Source of the DNA: Mycobacterium sp. E787
GTDB lineage: Bacteria; Actinomycetota; Actinomycetes; Mycobacteriales; Mycobacteriaceae
DNA: 64,000 nt
Reading direction: 5' to 3'
NCBI RefSeq assembly: GCF_001668725.1
Contig: NZ_LZKL01000127.1
Coordinates: 223,351 to 287,350 of the forward strand
The first letter of the stretch is position 1, and each line of letters begins with the position of its first letter. Both the position numbers and the translations under genes were made by a program. The notes under the pieces were generated by a model. That model had not been told where the DNA came from. It made no database searches and worked only from the letters and a program-made list of their open reading frames with translations. Below are positions 16,956 to 25,290 of this stretch, piece by piece.

Positions 16956-18662
16956 ATGGCCGTGCCCGTCTACAAGCGCATCCTCGACCTGTTCGAGGCC
17001 GAGGGTGTGAACACCTTGTTCGGCATCCCCGACCCGAACTTCGTGCACATGTTCGCCGAAGCCGACGCGCGCGGGTGGTCGGTGGTCGCGCCTCATCACG
17101 AACTCAGCGCCGGCTTCATGGCCGAGGCGGCGTCGCGGATGACGGGTAAGCCCGGGCTGTGCATCGGCACGCTCGGACCCGGGATGGCCAACATGGCCGG
17201 AGCGATCCAGTGTGCGCTGGTGGAGAACTCGCCGGTGATCTTCCTCGGCGGCCAGCGGGCCCGCGTCACCGAGCGCCGAGTCCGGCGGGGACGCATCCAG
17301 TTCGTGCGGCAGGAGCCCCTTGTCGCGCCGTCGGTCAAGTACAGCGCATCCATCGAGTACGCCAACCAGACGGACGAGATCATCCACGAGGCGATCCGCC
17401 GCGCCATGTCCGGCACACCGGGACCGGCCTACATCGAGTACCCGTCGCACGTCATCCTCGAAGAACTCGAGGTACCGGATCCGCTGCCGCCCAACCGATA
17501 TCGGCTTGTCAACCAGACAGCAGGCCAGCGCGAGGTGCTCGAAGCGGCCGAGCTGATCCGGGCGGCCGAAAGCCCGATCCTGTTGGTCGGACACGCGGTC
17601 CACACCTCGCGCACCGGTGCGGCGGTCCGGGAGCTGGCCGACCTCATGGCTTGCCCCGTGATCCAGACCTCGGGCGGCACGTCGTTCATCGACGGTCTCG
17701 AGGACCGCACCTTCGCCTACGGTTTTTCCCCGGCCGCCGTCGAGGCGGTGGTGAAGTCCGACCTGTGTGTCGCGCTCGGCACGGAGCTCGGCGAACCGAG
17801 CCACTACGGCCGGACCCGCCACTGGGCCGAGAACGACGCAAAGCGTAAATGGGTTCTGGTCGAACAGGATCCGGTGGCCATCGGCGTAAACCGTCCCATC
17901 GACATCCCCCTGGTCGGCGACCTTCGCGGTGTGGTGCCTCAGCTGGTGGACGCGCTCCGCGACAGACCGCGGAAGCCGTCTGCCGATCTTGACCGCTGGA
18001 TCGAACAGGACGCGGCGGAGCTGGCGCAGCTCGCGGAGAACGCGCCGACAGGCCGGACGCCGATACATCCGGCGCGGTTCGTCGTCGAGGCCACCAAAGC
18101 CTTCCCGAAGGACGGCATCCTGGTCCGCGACGGCGGCGCGACCGTCATCTTCCAGTGGACCTACTCGCAGGCCAAACCGCGCGACGTCATCTGGAACCAG
18201 AACTTCGGGCATCTCGGCACCGGCCTGCCCTACGCGGTCGGGGCGTCGATCGCCGAAGGCGGCAAGCGGCCGGTGATGCTGCTGACCAGCGATTCGGCGT
18301 TCCTGTTCCACATCGCCGAGTTGGAAACCGCCGCGCGGCAGAACCTTCCGTTGGTGTGCGTGGTGGGCGTCGACCACCAGTGGGGCCTCGAGGTGGGGGT
18401 CTACAAGCGCACCTTCCCCCAGCCGTCACCCCAGCCCGGCGTGCACTGGAGCAAAAACGTCCGCCTCGACAAGGTCGCCGAGGGCTTCGGCTGCCACGGC
18501 GAGTACGTCGAGAAGGAGGACGAGATCGGCCCGGCGATCGAGCGGGCTTACGCTAGCGGCAAGACCGCCGTCGTCCATGTCTGCATCGACCCCAAGGCCA
18601 ACTCCGAGGAGATGCCCAAGTACGACGAATTCCGCACCTGGTACGCCGAGGGCACCCAATAG
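16956..18662 (+). CDS. Thiamine-diphosphate-dependent enzyme, acetolactate synthase-like
   Basis: 568 residues from the ATG at 16956, with AAAGGAG upstream. The N-terminal Pyr domain has GIPDPNFVHMF and the catalytic Glu in PHHELSAGFMAEA (E49), then a central domain with VGHAVHTSRTG. The C-terminal PP domain has NFGHLGTGLPYAVGASIA, then TSDSAFLFHIAELETAAR..VVGVDHQWG where GDG..NN is usual. The metal-binding Asp is kept, but flanking glycines are Ser and the final Asn is Asp. Family members make or break C-C bonds next to a carbonyl. Followed 15 nt later by an aldehyde dehydrogenase, it may release an aldehyde from a 2-oxo or 2-hydroxyacyl substrate. The exact reaction is unknown. Confidence 0.82.
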   Translation: MAVPVYKRILDLFEAEGVNTLFGIPDPNFVHMFAEADARGWSVVAPHHELSAGFMAEAASRMTGKPGLCIGTLGPGMANMAGAIQCALVENSPVIFLGGQRARVTERRVRRGRIQFVRQEPLVAPSVKYSASIEYANQTDEIIHEAIRRAMSGTPGPAYIEYPSHVILEELEVPDPLPPNRYRLVNQTAGQREVLEAAELIRAAESPILLVGHAVHTSRTGAAVRELADLMACPVIQTSGGTSFIDGLEDRTFAYGFSPAAVEAVVKSDLCVALGTELGEPSHYGRTRHWAENDAKRKWVLVEQDPVAIGVNRPIDIPLVGDLRGVVPQLVDALRDRPRKPSADLDRWIEQDAAELAQLAENAPTGRTPIHPARFVVEATKAFPKDGILVRDGGATVIFQWTYSQAKPRDVIWNQNFGHLGTGLPYAVGASIAEGGKRPVMLLTSDSAFLFHIAELETAARQNLPLVCVVGVDHQWGLEVGVYKRTFPQPSPQPGVHWSKNVRLDKVAEGFGCHGEYVEKEDEIGPAIERAYASGKTAVVHVCIDPKANSEEMPKYDEFRTWYAEGTQ

Positions 18663-18677
18663 AAAGGGATCGATCTG

Positions 18678-20099
18678 ATGCGCGAATACCTCAAGTTCTA
18701 CATCGACGGGCGCTGGGTAGACCCCGTGCGGCCCAACACCTTCGACGTGGAGAATCCGGCGACCGAAGAGGTCTCCGGGAAGATCTCGCTCGGCTCGGCC
18801 GCCGACGTCGACGTGGCGGTCACCGCCGCCCGCCGCGCGTTCACCACATGGTCGCAGAGCACCCGTGAGCAGCGCCTCGATCTGCTGGAGGCCATCCTGG
18901 CCGAATACGGCAAGCGCACGGGCGATCTCGCGGACGCGGTCACCGAGGAAATGGGCGCGCCGCCCTCACTGGCCGCGGGTCCGCAGGTGCAACTCGGGCT
19001 CGGTCACCTGGTGACGGCGATCGACGTGCTGAAGAACTTCGCCTTCGAAGAACAGCACGGCGCAACGCTGATCGCCAGGGAGCCGATCGGCGTCTGCGGG
19101 CTGATCACGCCGTGGAACTGGCCACTCAACCAGATCGCGGTCAAGGTGTACCCGGCGTTGGCGACCGGCTGCACGATGATCCTGAAACCGTCCGAGGTGG
19201 CGCCCTTCTCCGCCTACATCTTCACCGAGATCCTCGACGCCGCGGGCGTGCCCGCCGGGGTGTACAACCTCGTGAACGGTGACGGCCCCGGGGTGGGCGT
19301 AGCCCTGGCGAGCCACCCCGACATCGACATGGTGTCGTTCACCGGCTCCACGCGCGCCGGCGTCGAGGTGGCCAGGAATGCCGCCACCACGGTGAAGCGG
19401 GTGACCCAGGAGCTGGGCGGCAAGAGCCCCAACATCGTCCTCGATGACGCGGGCTTTGCCGACAGCGTCCGCGCCGGCGTGGTCAACATGATGCCGAACA
19501 CCGGACAGAGCTGTAACGCCCCGTCGCGCATGCTGGTCCCGAATTCGCGGATGGCCGAGGCCATCGGCATCGCTCGTGAGGTCGCCCAGCAGGTGAAGGT
19601 GGGCAGCCCGGCAGACAAGACCGCGATCGGACCGGTGGCCTCGAAGGCGCAATTCGAGAAGGTCCAAGGCCTGATCCAGGCGGGCATCGACGAGGGCGCG
19701 ACGGTCGTCGCCGGCGGCCCGGGCCGGCCGGCGGGTCTGGACAGGGGTTACTACGTCAAGCCGACCGTCTTCGCCAACGTCACCAATGACATGACGATCG
19801 CGCGCGAGGAGATCTTCGGTCCGGTGCTGTGCATCCTCGGCTACGACGACATCGATCAGGCCGTGGAGATCGCCAACGACACCGATTACGGCCTGGCCGG
19901 TTATGTCTCGGGAGCCGACCTGGACAAGGCCCGCGAGGTGGCCCGCAAGATCCGCGCGGGCTGGGTCACGATCAACCATGCCTTCGACATGAATTCGGCG
20001 TTCGGCGGCTACAAGCACAGCGGCAACGGTCGGGAGTGGAGCGAGTTCGGCTTCCACGAGTATCTAGAGGTCAAGAGCACCTTGGGCTACGCGCCCTGA
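18678..20099 (+). CDS. NAD(P)-dependent aldehyde dehydrogenase
   Basis: 473 residues with all active-site elements of the ALDH superfamily: TPWNWPLNQ (oxyanion Asn near 147), FTGSTRAG, QELGGKSP with the general-base Glu (245), and the nucleophile C279 in NTGQSCNAPSRM. C-terminal EEIFGPVLCILGYD and GYKHSGNGREWSEFG are standard. An AAAGGGA ribosome site precedes the ATG. It oxidises an aldehyde to the acid, or to a CoA ester. It lies between the TPP enzyme and the alcohol dehydrogenase, so it probably takes an aldehyde from one or both. Confidence 0.92.
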   Translation: MREYLKFYIDGRWVDPVRPNTFDVENPATEEVSGKISLGSAADVDVAVTAARRAFTTWSQSTREQRLDLLEAILAEYGKRTGDLADAVTEEMGAPPSLAAGPQVQLGLGHLVTAIDVLKNFAFEEQHGATLIAREPIGVCGLITPWNWPLNQIAVKVYPALATGCTMILKPSEVAPFSAYIFTEILDAAGVPAGVYNLVNGDGPGVGVALASHPDIDMVSFTGSTRAGVEVARNAATTVKRVTQELGGKSPNIVLDDAGFADSVRAGVVNMMPNTGQSCNAPSRMLVPNSRMAEAIGIAREVAQQVKVGSPADKTAIGPVASKAQFEKVQGLIQAGIDEGATVVAGGPGRPAGLDRGYYVKPTVFANVTNDMTIAREEIFGPVLCILGYDDIDQAVEIANDTDYGLAGYVSGADLDKAREVARKIRAGWVTINHAFDMNSAFGGYKHSGNGREWSEFGFHEYLEVKSTLGYAP

Positions 20100-20128
20100 C
20101 GGGCCGAGGCGCCATCAGGGAGGTCGCT

Positions 20129-21289
20129 ATGAGGTGTCGTGCCGCCGTGATCCGCGGGGTCGGCAGGGACTGGGAGATCCACGAGATCGAACTCGACCCG
20201 CCCCGGACCGGTGAAGTGCTGGTGCGGATGGCCGTTGCCGGGGTGTGCCACTCCGACGACCACTTGTTCACCGGCGACGTGGTGCCGTCACCCGAGGCCG
20301 TGGCCGCCAGCGGTCAGCCCGCGCCGGACTGGTTCCCGCTGCTCGGCGGGCACGAGGGTGCGGGGGTTGTCGCCGAGACCGGACCGGGAGTCACGACGGT
20401 GCGGCCGGGGGACCGCGTGGCGCTCTCGTTCATTCCCGCGTGCGGCAATTGCCGGTTCTGCGTGAACGGTCAAAGCTACATCTGCGACATCGGCGCAAGC
20501 CTGTTCGTGCGGGAGATGCCCACCGACGGGACCTGCCGGCGGCATCTCGGCGACGAAAACCTCTTGGCCTACGGCCAACTCGGCACGTTCGCAGAATATG
20601 CCGTGCTGTCCGAGAGGTCCGTCATCAAGATCGACGACGCGATCCCGTTCCACGCCGCCTCACTCGTGTCGTGCGGTGTGAGCACCGGCTGGGGCTCCGC
20701 GACGATATCGGCGGCCACCGAACCCGGGGACACCGTCGTCGTCATCGGCGCCGGTGGGGTCGGGATGAACGCGTTGCAGGGGGCGCGGGCGGTCGGCGCG
20801 AAATATGTGGTCGCGGTGGATCCGGTTGATTCCAAGCGGGATTCGGCCAAGTTCTTCGGTGCCACGCACACCGCCGCCTCCGCCGGGGCGGCGATCCCCC
20901 TGGTCAAGGAGATCACGAACGGGTTGATGGCGGACCGCGTGGTCGTCTGTCCCGGTGTTGTGCGTGTGGACGTGCTTCCGTTGGCGATGGCGCTGCTGCG
21001 CAAGGGCGGGATATGCGTGCTCACCGGCATCACCCCGTTCACCGAGCCGCCGGTGCCGTTGGTCCTGCAGGAGATGACGCTGTCGGCCAAGCAACTCCGG
21101 GGAGCGCTCTACGGCGGGATGAATCCGCGCACGAGCGTGCCGATGCTGTTGTCGCTGTATCAGGCCGGCGCGTTGAAACTCGATGAGCTGGTCACCCGGC
21201 ACTACCGGCTCGACGAGATCAACGAGGCGTTCGCCGACCTGCGGGAGGGCCGAAACATTCGCGGGATCATCGAGTTCGCCGGCCCGTAA
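20129..21289 (+). CDS. NDMA-dependent (mycofactocin-type) zinc alcohol dehydrogenase
   Basis: 386 residues; the ATG at 20129 has AGGGAGG upstream. It is a medium-chain dehydrogenase with catalytic zinc ligands C40 and H75 (GGHEGAG) and structural zinc cysteines 105, 108, 111 and 119 (CGNCRFC..C). The dinucleotide fold is VVVIGAGGVGMNA. The segments LSFIPACGNC, LVSCGVSTGWGSA, VDPVDSKR and KQLRGALYGGMNPR match the NDMA-dependent subfamily I know from actinobacteria. That subfamily keeps its nicotinamide bound and passes electrons to mycofactocin. No mycofactocin biosynthesis gene is in the window. It is the last gene of the plus operon and oxidises a primary alcohol to an aldehyde for the upstream ALDH. 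Confidence 0.87.
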   Translation: MRCRAAVIRGVGRDWEIHEIELDPPRTGEVLVRMAVAGVCHSDDHLFTGDVVPSPEAVAASGQPAPDWFPLLGGHEGAGVVAETGPGVTTVRPGDRVALSFIPACGNCRFCVNGQSYICDIGASLFVREMPTDGTCRRHLGDENLLAYGQLGTFAEYAVLSERSVIKIDDAIPFHAASLVSCGVSTGWGSATISAATEPGDTVVVIGAGGVGMNALQGARAVGAKYVVAVDPVDSKRDSAKFFGATHTAASAGAAIPLVKEITNGLMADRVVVCPGVVRVDVLPLAMALLRKGGICVLTGITPFTEPPVPLVLQEMTLSAKQLRGALYGGMNPRTSVPMLLSLYQAGALKLDELVTRHYRLDEINEAFADLREGRNIRGIIEFAGP

Positions 21290-21301
21290 AAAGCCGCCTG
21301 G

Positions 21302-21763
21302 TCAAGCGGATTCGAAGTGGCGCCGGATGCCCGCCAGCATTTCGGTGTGCGCCTTGACGGCCTCGCGCGTGGTGATCGGGGCCAACGGCCGGGGCGCGGC
21401 GATCCGTATCCGCTCGGTGATCAGAGTGCCGCCGTCGCTCGGGGCGAAGCTCACCGTTCCGCGCAGCCGCACCCCCGGTGACTGGTCGGCCTCGGTGGTC
21501 ACGTCGCCGTCCGCGCGGACGTGCAGCCGGGCGCGGTAGGTGATCCGCATACTGAAGGGCCCCAACGGGATCCGGTCCACCACGCGGTAGCTCTGCAGGT
21601 AACCGTCCGGCGTTTCGGTCCGCGAGGTGGCCTGCACGGACACGATCAGCGGGTGCACGACCTTGATGTTGTTCAGGTCCACGTAGAAATCGCGGACATC
21701 GCCCGGCGGCGCCGGCACCTGTTCGGACAGCGTTCGTTCGGCGCGCGCGACCCACCAGCTCAC
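21302..21763 (-). CDS. SRPBCC (polyketide cyclase-like) protein
   Basis: 153 residues from a GTG at 21763 that overlaps the rhomboid stop as GTGA. It has the single-domain START/SRPBCC pattern: RTLSEQVPAPPGDVRDFYVDLNNIKVVHP at the start, alternating strands ending in TLITERIRIAAPRPL, and a long C-terminal helix with AVKAHTEMLAGIRRHF. Such proteins bind hydrophobic ligands; no catalytic function can be assigned. It is coupled to the rhomboid gene and converges on the alcohol dehydrogenase with a 12-bp gap. Confidence 0.8.
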   Translation of the reverse strand: MSWWVARAERTLSEQVPAPPGDVRDFYVDLNNIKVVHPLIVSVQATSRTETPDGYLQSYRVVDRIPLGPFSMRITYRARLHVRADGDVTTEADQSPGVRLRGTVSFAPSDGGTLITERIRIAAPRPLAPITTREAVKAHTEMLAGIRRHFESA

Positions 21764-22626
21764 CGGGACAGCTCCGCGGCGAGAACCCCGGTGCGCCACC
21801 AGATCAGCGCGGCGAACACCACCAGGACGACGACCGTCACGGCGGCCTGGATCAGGTTCCGCCGCTCCGGCGGCGGATAGACGTAGGCCGCGGCCACCAG
21901 GCCGCCGGTCACCAGCCCGCCCACGTGCGCCTGCCAGCTGATCCGTTGCGAGCTGATCAGCGGGACCACCAGCGTGAAAACCAGGTTGATCACGATGACC
22001 GCCGCCACCCAGCGGACATCCAGGGACAGCCGCTTGCCCACCACGAACGTGGCGCCGAAGAGACCGAAAATCGCGCCCGACGCTCCGGCCGTCGCCGTGC
22101 CGAGCGACGACAGCAGGTACACCAGCACGGAGCCGCCCAACCCGCTCAGCGCGTAGAGCGCACCGAACCTCATTCGGCCCAGCCACATTTCGAGCGGCGG
22201 GCCCACGACGTACAGCGCCCACATGTTGAGTAGCAGATGGGTCGCCCCGTAATGCAGGAACATCGACGTCAGCAGCCGATACCGCTCGCCGTCGGCGACC
22301 GCCGGTGGCCACAGCGCCAGCTGCTTTTCCAGCCCCCCCGACGCCAGCTGCACCACGAAGGCCACCACGTTGATCGCGATCAGCGCGTAGGTGACCACCG
22401 GCGTGTCCGATCGTTGCGGCGCGCCGAAGCGGGTCCGAGGCTGCCGGATCGTGCGGGCGCCCGCCTGCACGCACTCCACACACTGGTGACCGACCGCGGC
22501 GGCGCGCATGCAGTCCGCGCAGATGTAGCGTTCGCAGCGGTTGCAGCGGAGGTAGGTGCGACGACCGGGATGCCGGTAGCAAATCGGGGCATCGGCCGGT
22601 GACTCCGGGGCGCTGGGTGCGCTCAT
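21760..22626 (-). CDS. Rhomboid-family intramembrane serine protease with zinc-binding head
   Basis: 288 residues from the ATG at 22626. Residues 16-52 form a Cys/His-rich head (CYRHPG, RCNRCERYICADCM, GHQCVEC) like a B-box or zinc ribbon. This is followed by six or seven membrane segments. The protease core has the H..HxxxN motif HYGATHLLLNMW, the nucleophile S183 in GASGAIFGL, and the partner H234 in QAHVGG, so it should be active. Rhomboids cut transmembrane substrates within the bilayer. The head faces the cytosol by topology prediction and may bind partners. The longer upstream frame to 23133 is antisense to the SnoaL-like gene and rejected. Confidence 0.9.
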   Translation of the reverse strand: MSAPSAPESPADAPICYRHPGRRTYLRCNRCERYICADCMRAAAVGHQCVECVQAGARTIRQPRTRFGAPQRSDTPVVTYALIAINVVAFVVQLASGGLEKQLALWPPAVADGERYRLLTSMFLHYGATHLLLNMWALYVVGPPLEMWLGRMRFGALYALSGLGGSVLVYLLSSLGTATAGASGAIFGLFGATFVVGKRLSLDVRWVAAVIVINLVFTLVVPLISSQRISWQAHVGGLVTGGLVAAAYVYPPPERRNLIQAAVTVVVLVVFAALIWWRTGVLAAELSR

Positions 22627-22713
22627 CGCATCATTCTCGCGCGTGTTGCCGCATTGCTCGACATTTTCTGGGCCGCCCCCGTGCCTTACTGTGTTTTCCG
22701 TGGAGTCACCGAG

Positions 22714-23085
22714 GTGACCGGCGCCGGCGTTGTCGAGCGCTACCTGGACTGCCTGGCCGGACACGACTGGGACGGCCTGGCCGCGACGATCGCCGACGAG
22801 GGCCTGGTCCGTGAGGGCCCGTTCTGCGACGTCGTCGAGGGCAAGCAGCGCTACGTCGCCTTTCTGCGCAAGGTATGCACCGACCTGAAGGGCCACCGGC
22901 TGGAGGTGCGGCGGGTTTCGCACGTGGACTCCCGGGTGTCGTACGCCGAATTGACGGAGGCGTTCGAGATCGACGGGGTCACCGCGACGTGGCCCGAATG
23001 CATCCTCTTCGAGCAGGGCGACGACGGGCTGATCCGTCACGTCAGCGTGTTCTTCAAACAGCCCGGCGCCGGCGCGGGTCAGTAG
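22714..23085 (+). CDS. SnoaL-like / NTF2-fold small protein
   Basis: 123 residues. The GTG at 22714 has GGAG eight bases upstream and begins a helix VERYLDCLAGHDWDGLAATIADEGLV. It then has a curved sheet (KGHRLEVRRVSH, SYAELTEAFEIDG, CILFEQGDDGLIRHVSVFF) typical of NTF2-like SnoaL domains. These bind or isomerise small hydrophobic molecules; the specific role is unknown. It is transcribed away from the rhomboid gene across an 87-bp gap. An inverted repeat follows the stop. Confidence 0.75.
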   Translation: MTGAGVVERYLDCLAGHDWDGLAATIADEGLVREGPFCDVVEGKQRYVAFLRKVCTDLKGHRLEVRRVSHVDSRVSYAELTEAFEIDGVTATWPECILFEQGDDGLIRHVSVFFKQPGAGAGQ

Positions 23086-23091
23086 GCCGAG

Positions 23092-23140
23092 CGTCGACTT
23101 GTTGTCGTGATTTCGGCTCCATTCGTCAAACAACTCGACG
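23092..23140. terminator. Imperfect inverted repeat after SnoaL-like gene
   Basis: Arms CGTCGACTTGTT (23092-23103) and AACAACTCGACG (23129-23140) can pair over 12 bases with one mismatch. It begins 6 nt after the SnoaL-like stop and ends 47 nt before the next start. A stem-loop terminator without a U-tract is plausible in mycobacteria; a regulatory role for the next gene is the alternative. Confidence 0.4.
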
Positions 23141-23187
23141 TTCGACCTGCGAAGTGTTCCTTCCCTGATCCACCGAATTGACCTAAC

Positions 23188-23421
23188 GTGTCATGGATGG
23201 AGGCAGACGGAACACCGGAGTCGGTGCCGGTCGAGAAATTGCACTCGGGCGACCCGATCACCGATTGTGGTCAGCGATACATAGTCCTCGAATCGAAAAC
23301 CGTTGGCGACGGCTGCGTGGTTCTCGAGCTCGAATCCAGGGTGGACCACCAGCTGCAGGTCATCGAGAAGTCCTTCCCGACCGGCTACCAGGTCGGTAGG
23401 GCGAACCGCCGGATTTTATAG
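23188..23421 (+). CDS. Small hypothetical protein
   Basis: 77 residues from a GTG at 23188, or 74 from the ATG at 23197. The protein is acidic in the first half and basic at the end, with segments GDPITDCGQRYIVLESKTV and QLQVIEKSFPTGYQVG suggesting a small beta-rich fold. No known domain was recognised. GC-rich third positions and the strong terminator directly after it support real coding. It stands alone between the SnoaL-like gene and the convergent SulP gene. Confidence 0.6.
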   Translation: MSWMEADGTPESVPVEKLHSGDPITDCGQRYIVLESKTVGDGCVVLELESRVDHQLQVIEKSFPTGYQVGRANRRIL

Positions 23422-23439
23422 CCGAATTCCCGACGCCAG

Positions 23440-23484
23440 AAATGCGCGAGTAGCCGGTCGACGGCTACCGCGCATTTGTGTTTT
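23440..23484. terminator. Bidirectional stem-loop terminator
   Basis: AAATGCGCG and GTAGCCG pair with CGGCTAC and CGCGCATTT around a GTCGA loop, giving a 16-bp stem with one bulged A at 23449. A GTGTTTT run follows on the plus strand. It lies between the convergent small hypothetical gene and the SulP gene and would stop transcription from both sides. This is the clearest terminator in the window. Confidence 0.8.
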
Positions 23485-23493
23485 AAGGGCGTG

Positions 23494-25290
23494 TCACACG
23501 AGGTAGTAGTAGCGCTGGCGATCCCCGTTGCCCGACACGGCGCCAGCCGGCAGCGCCTCACCCGGTTCGTGGATGCCCAGTTCGGCGTGCGCGTAGCGGA
23601 CGGCCTTCAGGGTCGCCGAGAATTCCTCGTCCTCTTCGGGGAAGACGTGCTCGCTGGAGAACCACCTGTCGAGTCCGACGTTCTTCAGCACGGTCCACAT
23701 GTCGGGCTGCACGCCGGCCAGCAGAACCGTGACGCCTTGCGCGGTTTCCTCGCGCAGGAAGTGCTCGATCCGCTCGACCACGACGGCATCGGGGTGGCGC
23801 ACCCGCTTGAGCCGCAGCACCACGAAGCTGATGCCGTCCTGTTTGACCCTGTCCCGCAGCGCATCCAGGTAGCGGTCGAGTTCCGGTGCGGCACCGAAGA
23901 ACAGCTCGCCTTCAAGGTCGTAGATGATCGTCGAGGGATCCACCGGATCACCGGGGACGCGCTCGCGGACCACCCGTTCGGGCGTGACGATCAGCTCCTT
24001 GGCCTTCAGCTTCGCCGCGCGCGGAACGAACAGCAGGATCGACAACGCGACGCCCAGCAGCACGGCGGTGTCCAAATCGATCAACACCCCCGTCAGCGCC
24101 GTGACGATCACCAGTCCCGCGTCGTAGCGCGACGCCTTCAGCATGTAGAACAGCCGCTTGTAGTCGATGAGGCGCGCGGCGGTGATCAGCAGCAGGCCGG
24201 CCAGCGCGGCCCGCGGCATGTAGTGCAGGAGCGGTGCGCAGAGCAGCACCACCACGGCGACGCCGGCCGAAGCCACCACCCCGGAGAACCGCGACGCCGC
24301 ACCGGCCTGGAAGTTGATCGGCGAGCGCGACATCGAGCCCGATCCCGGCACGGACTGAAAGAAGCCGCCGGTCAGGTTCGCCAGGCCCTCAGCGAGGATC
24401 TGCCGGTTGTAGTCGATCCGCTGCCCGCTCTGGTGGGCGATGGCCTTGGCGATCGACAGCGCCTCGATCAGTCCGATGAAGGCGATGGCGAAGGCGCCTT
24501 CCGACAGCTGGCCCACTAAGCCGAGTTGCACATCCGGGATGTGCGGTGTGGGCAGGCTCTGCGGGATTTTCGCGGTCAGGGCCACCGCGGTGTTACCGCC
24601 GCGATCGGTGGTGGACCATCCCGCCGCATACGCGATGATTGCCGCGGTGACGAGCACAGCCAGCAGGTCGAGCTGCGGGAGCCCGTACCGCTTGACCAGC
24701 CAGCGCAGGATGACCGCCAGCGCGACGGTGACGACGGTGAGGACCAGCGCGCGGTAGTTGACGGCGTCGCCGTGCAGCAGGGTGAGGTAGGTGCGCTTCA
24801 GCACCGGCATCCGCCCGGTCCCCTTGTCCTTCACACCGAGCGCGTTACCCAGCTGGCCGAGCGCGATCAGCAGCGCCGCGGCCACCAGGAATCCGATGAT
24901 CACCGACTCCGAGATGTACCGGGTCAGGTCGCCGAGCTTGAACACCGCGATGAGGATCTGGAACGCGCCGACGAGCACCCCGAGCAGAAACAACGCGTCG
25001 AAAAGGACGGTGCGGTTCTCGGGATCCAGAAAGGCCAGGGAACTGAAGACGAGGAGCGATATGGCGCTCGTCGGGCCGTTGATGAGATGTGAGGAGGATC
25101 CGAAGACCGCGGCGACGAAGGTCACCACGATCGCGGAGTACACACCGAATTTGGGATCGACGCCGGCGACGAGTGCGTAGGTGATGCTCTGCGGCAGCGA
25201 AACGGCCGCGACGGTGAGCCCGGCGACGACGTCGCGGCGCGCCTTCGTCGCGTCGTAGTTCAGATTCTTCAGGCTTGCCGGAATGCTCAT
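23494..25290 (-). CDS. SulP-family anion transporter with STAS domain
   Basis: 598 residues. The N-terminal transmembrane domain has the SulP start DVVAGLTVAAVSLPQSITYALVAG and the conserved INGPTSAISLLVFSSLAF. About a dozen hydrophobic segments and GSGSMSRSPINFQAGAASRFSG follow. From about residue 430 a cytosolic STAS domain follows (TIIYDLEGELFFGAA, ISFVVLRLKRVRHPDA). SulP proteins move sulfate, bicarbonate or other anions, usually by proton or sodium coupling. The start overlaps the stop of a sulfate-binding-protein gene by 4 nt, strongly suggesting sulfate or a related oxyanion as cargo. Confidence 0.9.
   Translation of the reverse strand: MSIPASLKNLNYDATKARRDVVAGLTVAAVSLPQSITYALVAGVDPKFGVYSAIVVTFVAAVFGSSSHLINGPTSAISLLVFSSLAFLDPENRTVLFDALFLLGVLVGAFQILIAVFKLGDLTRYISESVIIGFLVAAALLIALGQLGNALGVKDKGTGRMPVLKRTYLTLLHGDAVNYRALVLTVVTVALAVILRWLVKRYGLPQLDLLAVLVTAAIIAYAAGWSTTDRGGNTAVALTAKIPQSLPTPHIPDVQLGLVGQLSEGAFAIAFIGLIEALSIAKAIAHQSGQRIDYNRQILAEGLANLTGGFFQSVPGSGSMSRSPINFQAGAASRFSGVVASAGVAVVVLLCAPLLHYMPRAALAGLLLITAARLIDYKRLFYMLKASRYDAGLVIVTALTGVLIDLDTAVLLGVALSILLFVPRAAKLKAKELIVTPERVVRERVPGDPVDPSTIIYDLEGELFFGAAPELDRYLDALRDRVKQDGISFVVLRLKRVRHPDAVVVERIEHFLREETAQGVTVLLAGVQPDMWTVLKNVGLDRWFSSEHVFPEEDEEFSATLKAVRYAHAELGIHEPGEALPAGAVSGNGDRQRYYYLV

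Noticed and set aside
16956..18662. Oxalyl-CoA decarboxylase (oxc) assignment for the TPP enzyme
   Set aside because: The neighbouring CaiB-type gene makes it tempting, but the TPP motif is atypical and no oxalate-specific residues could be confirmed.
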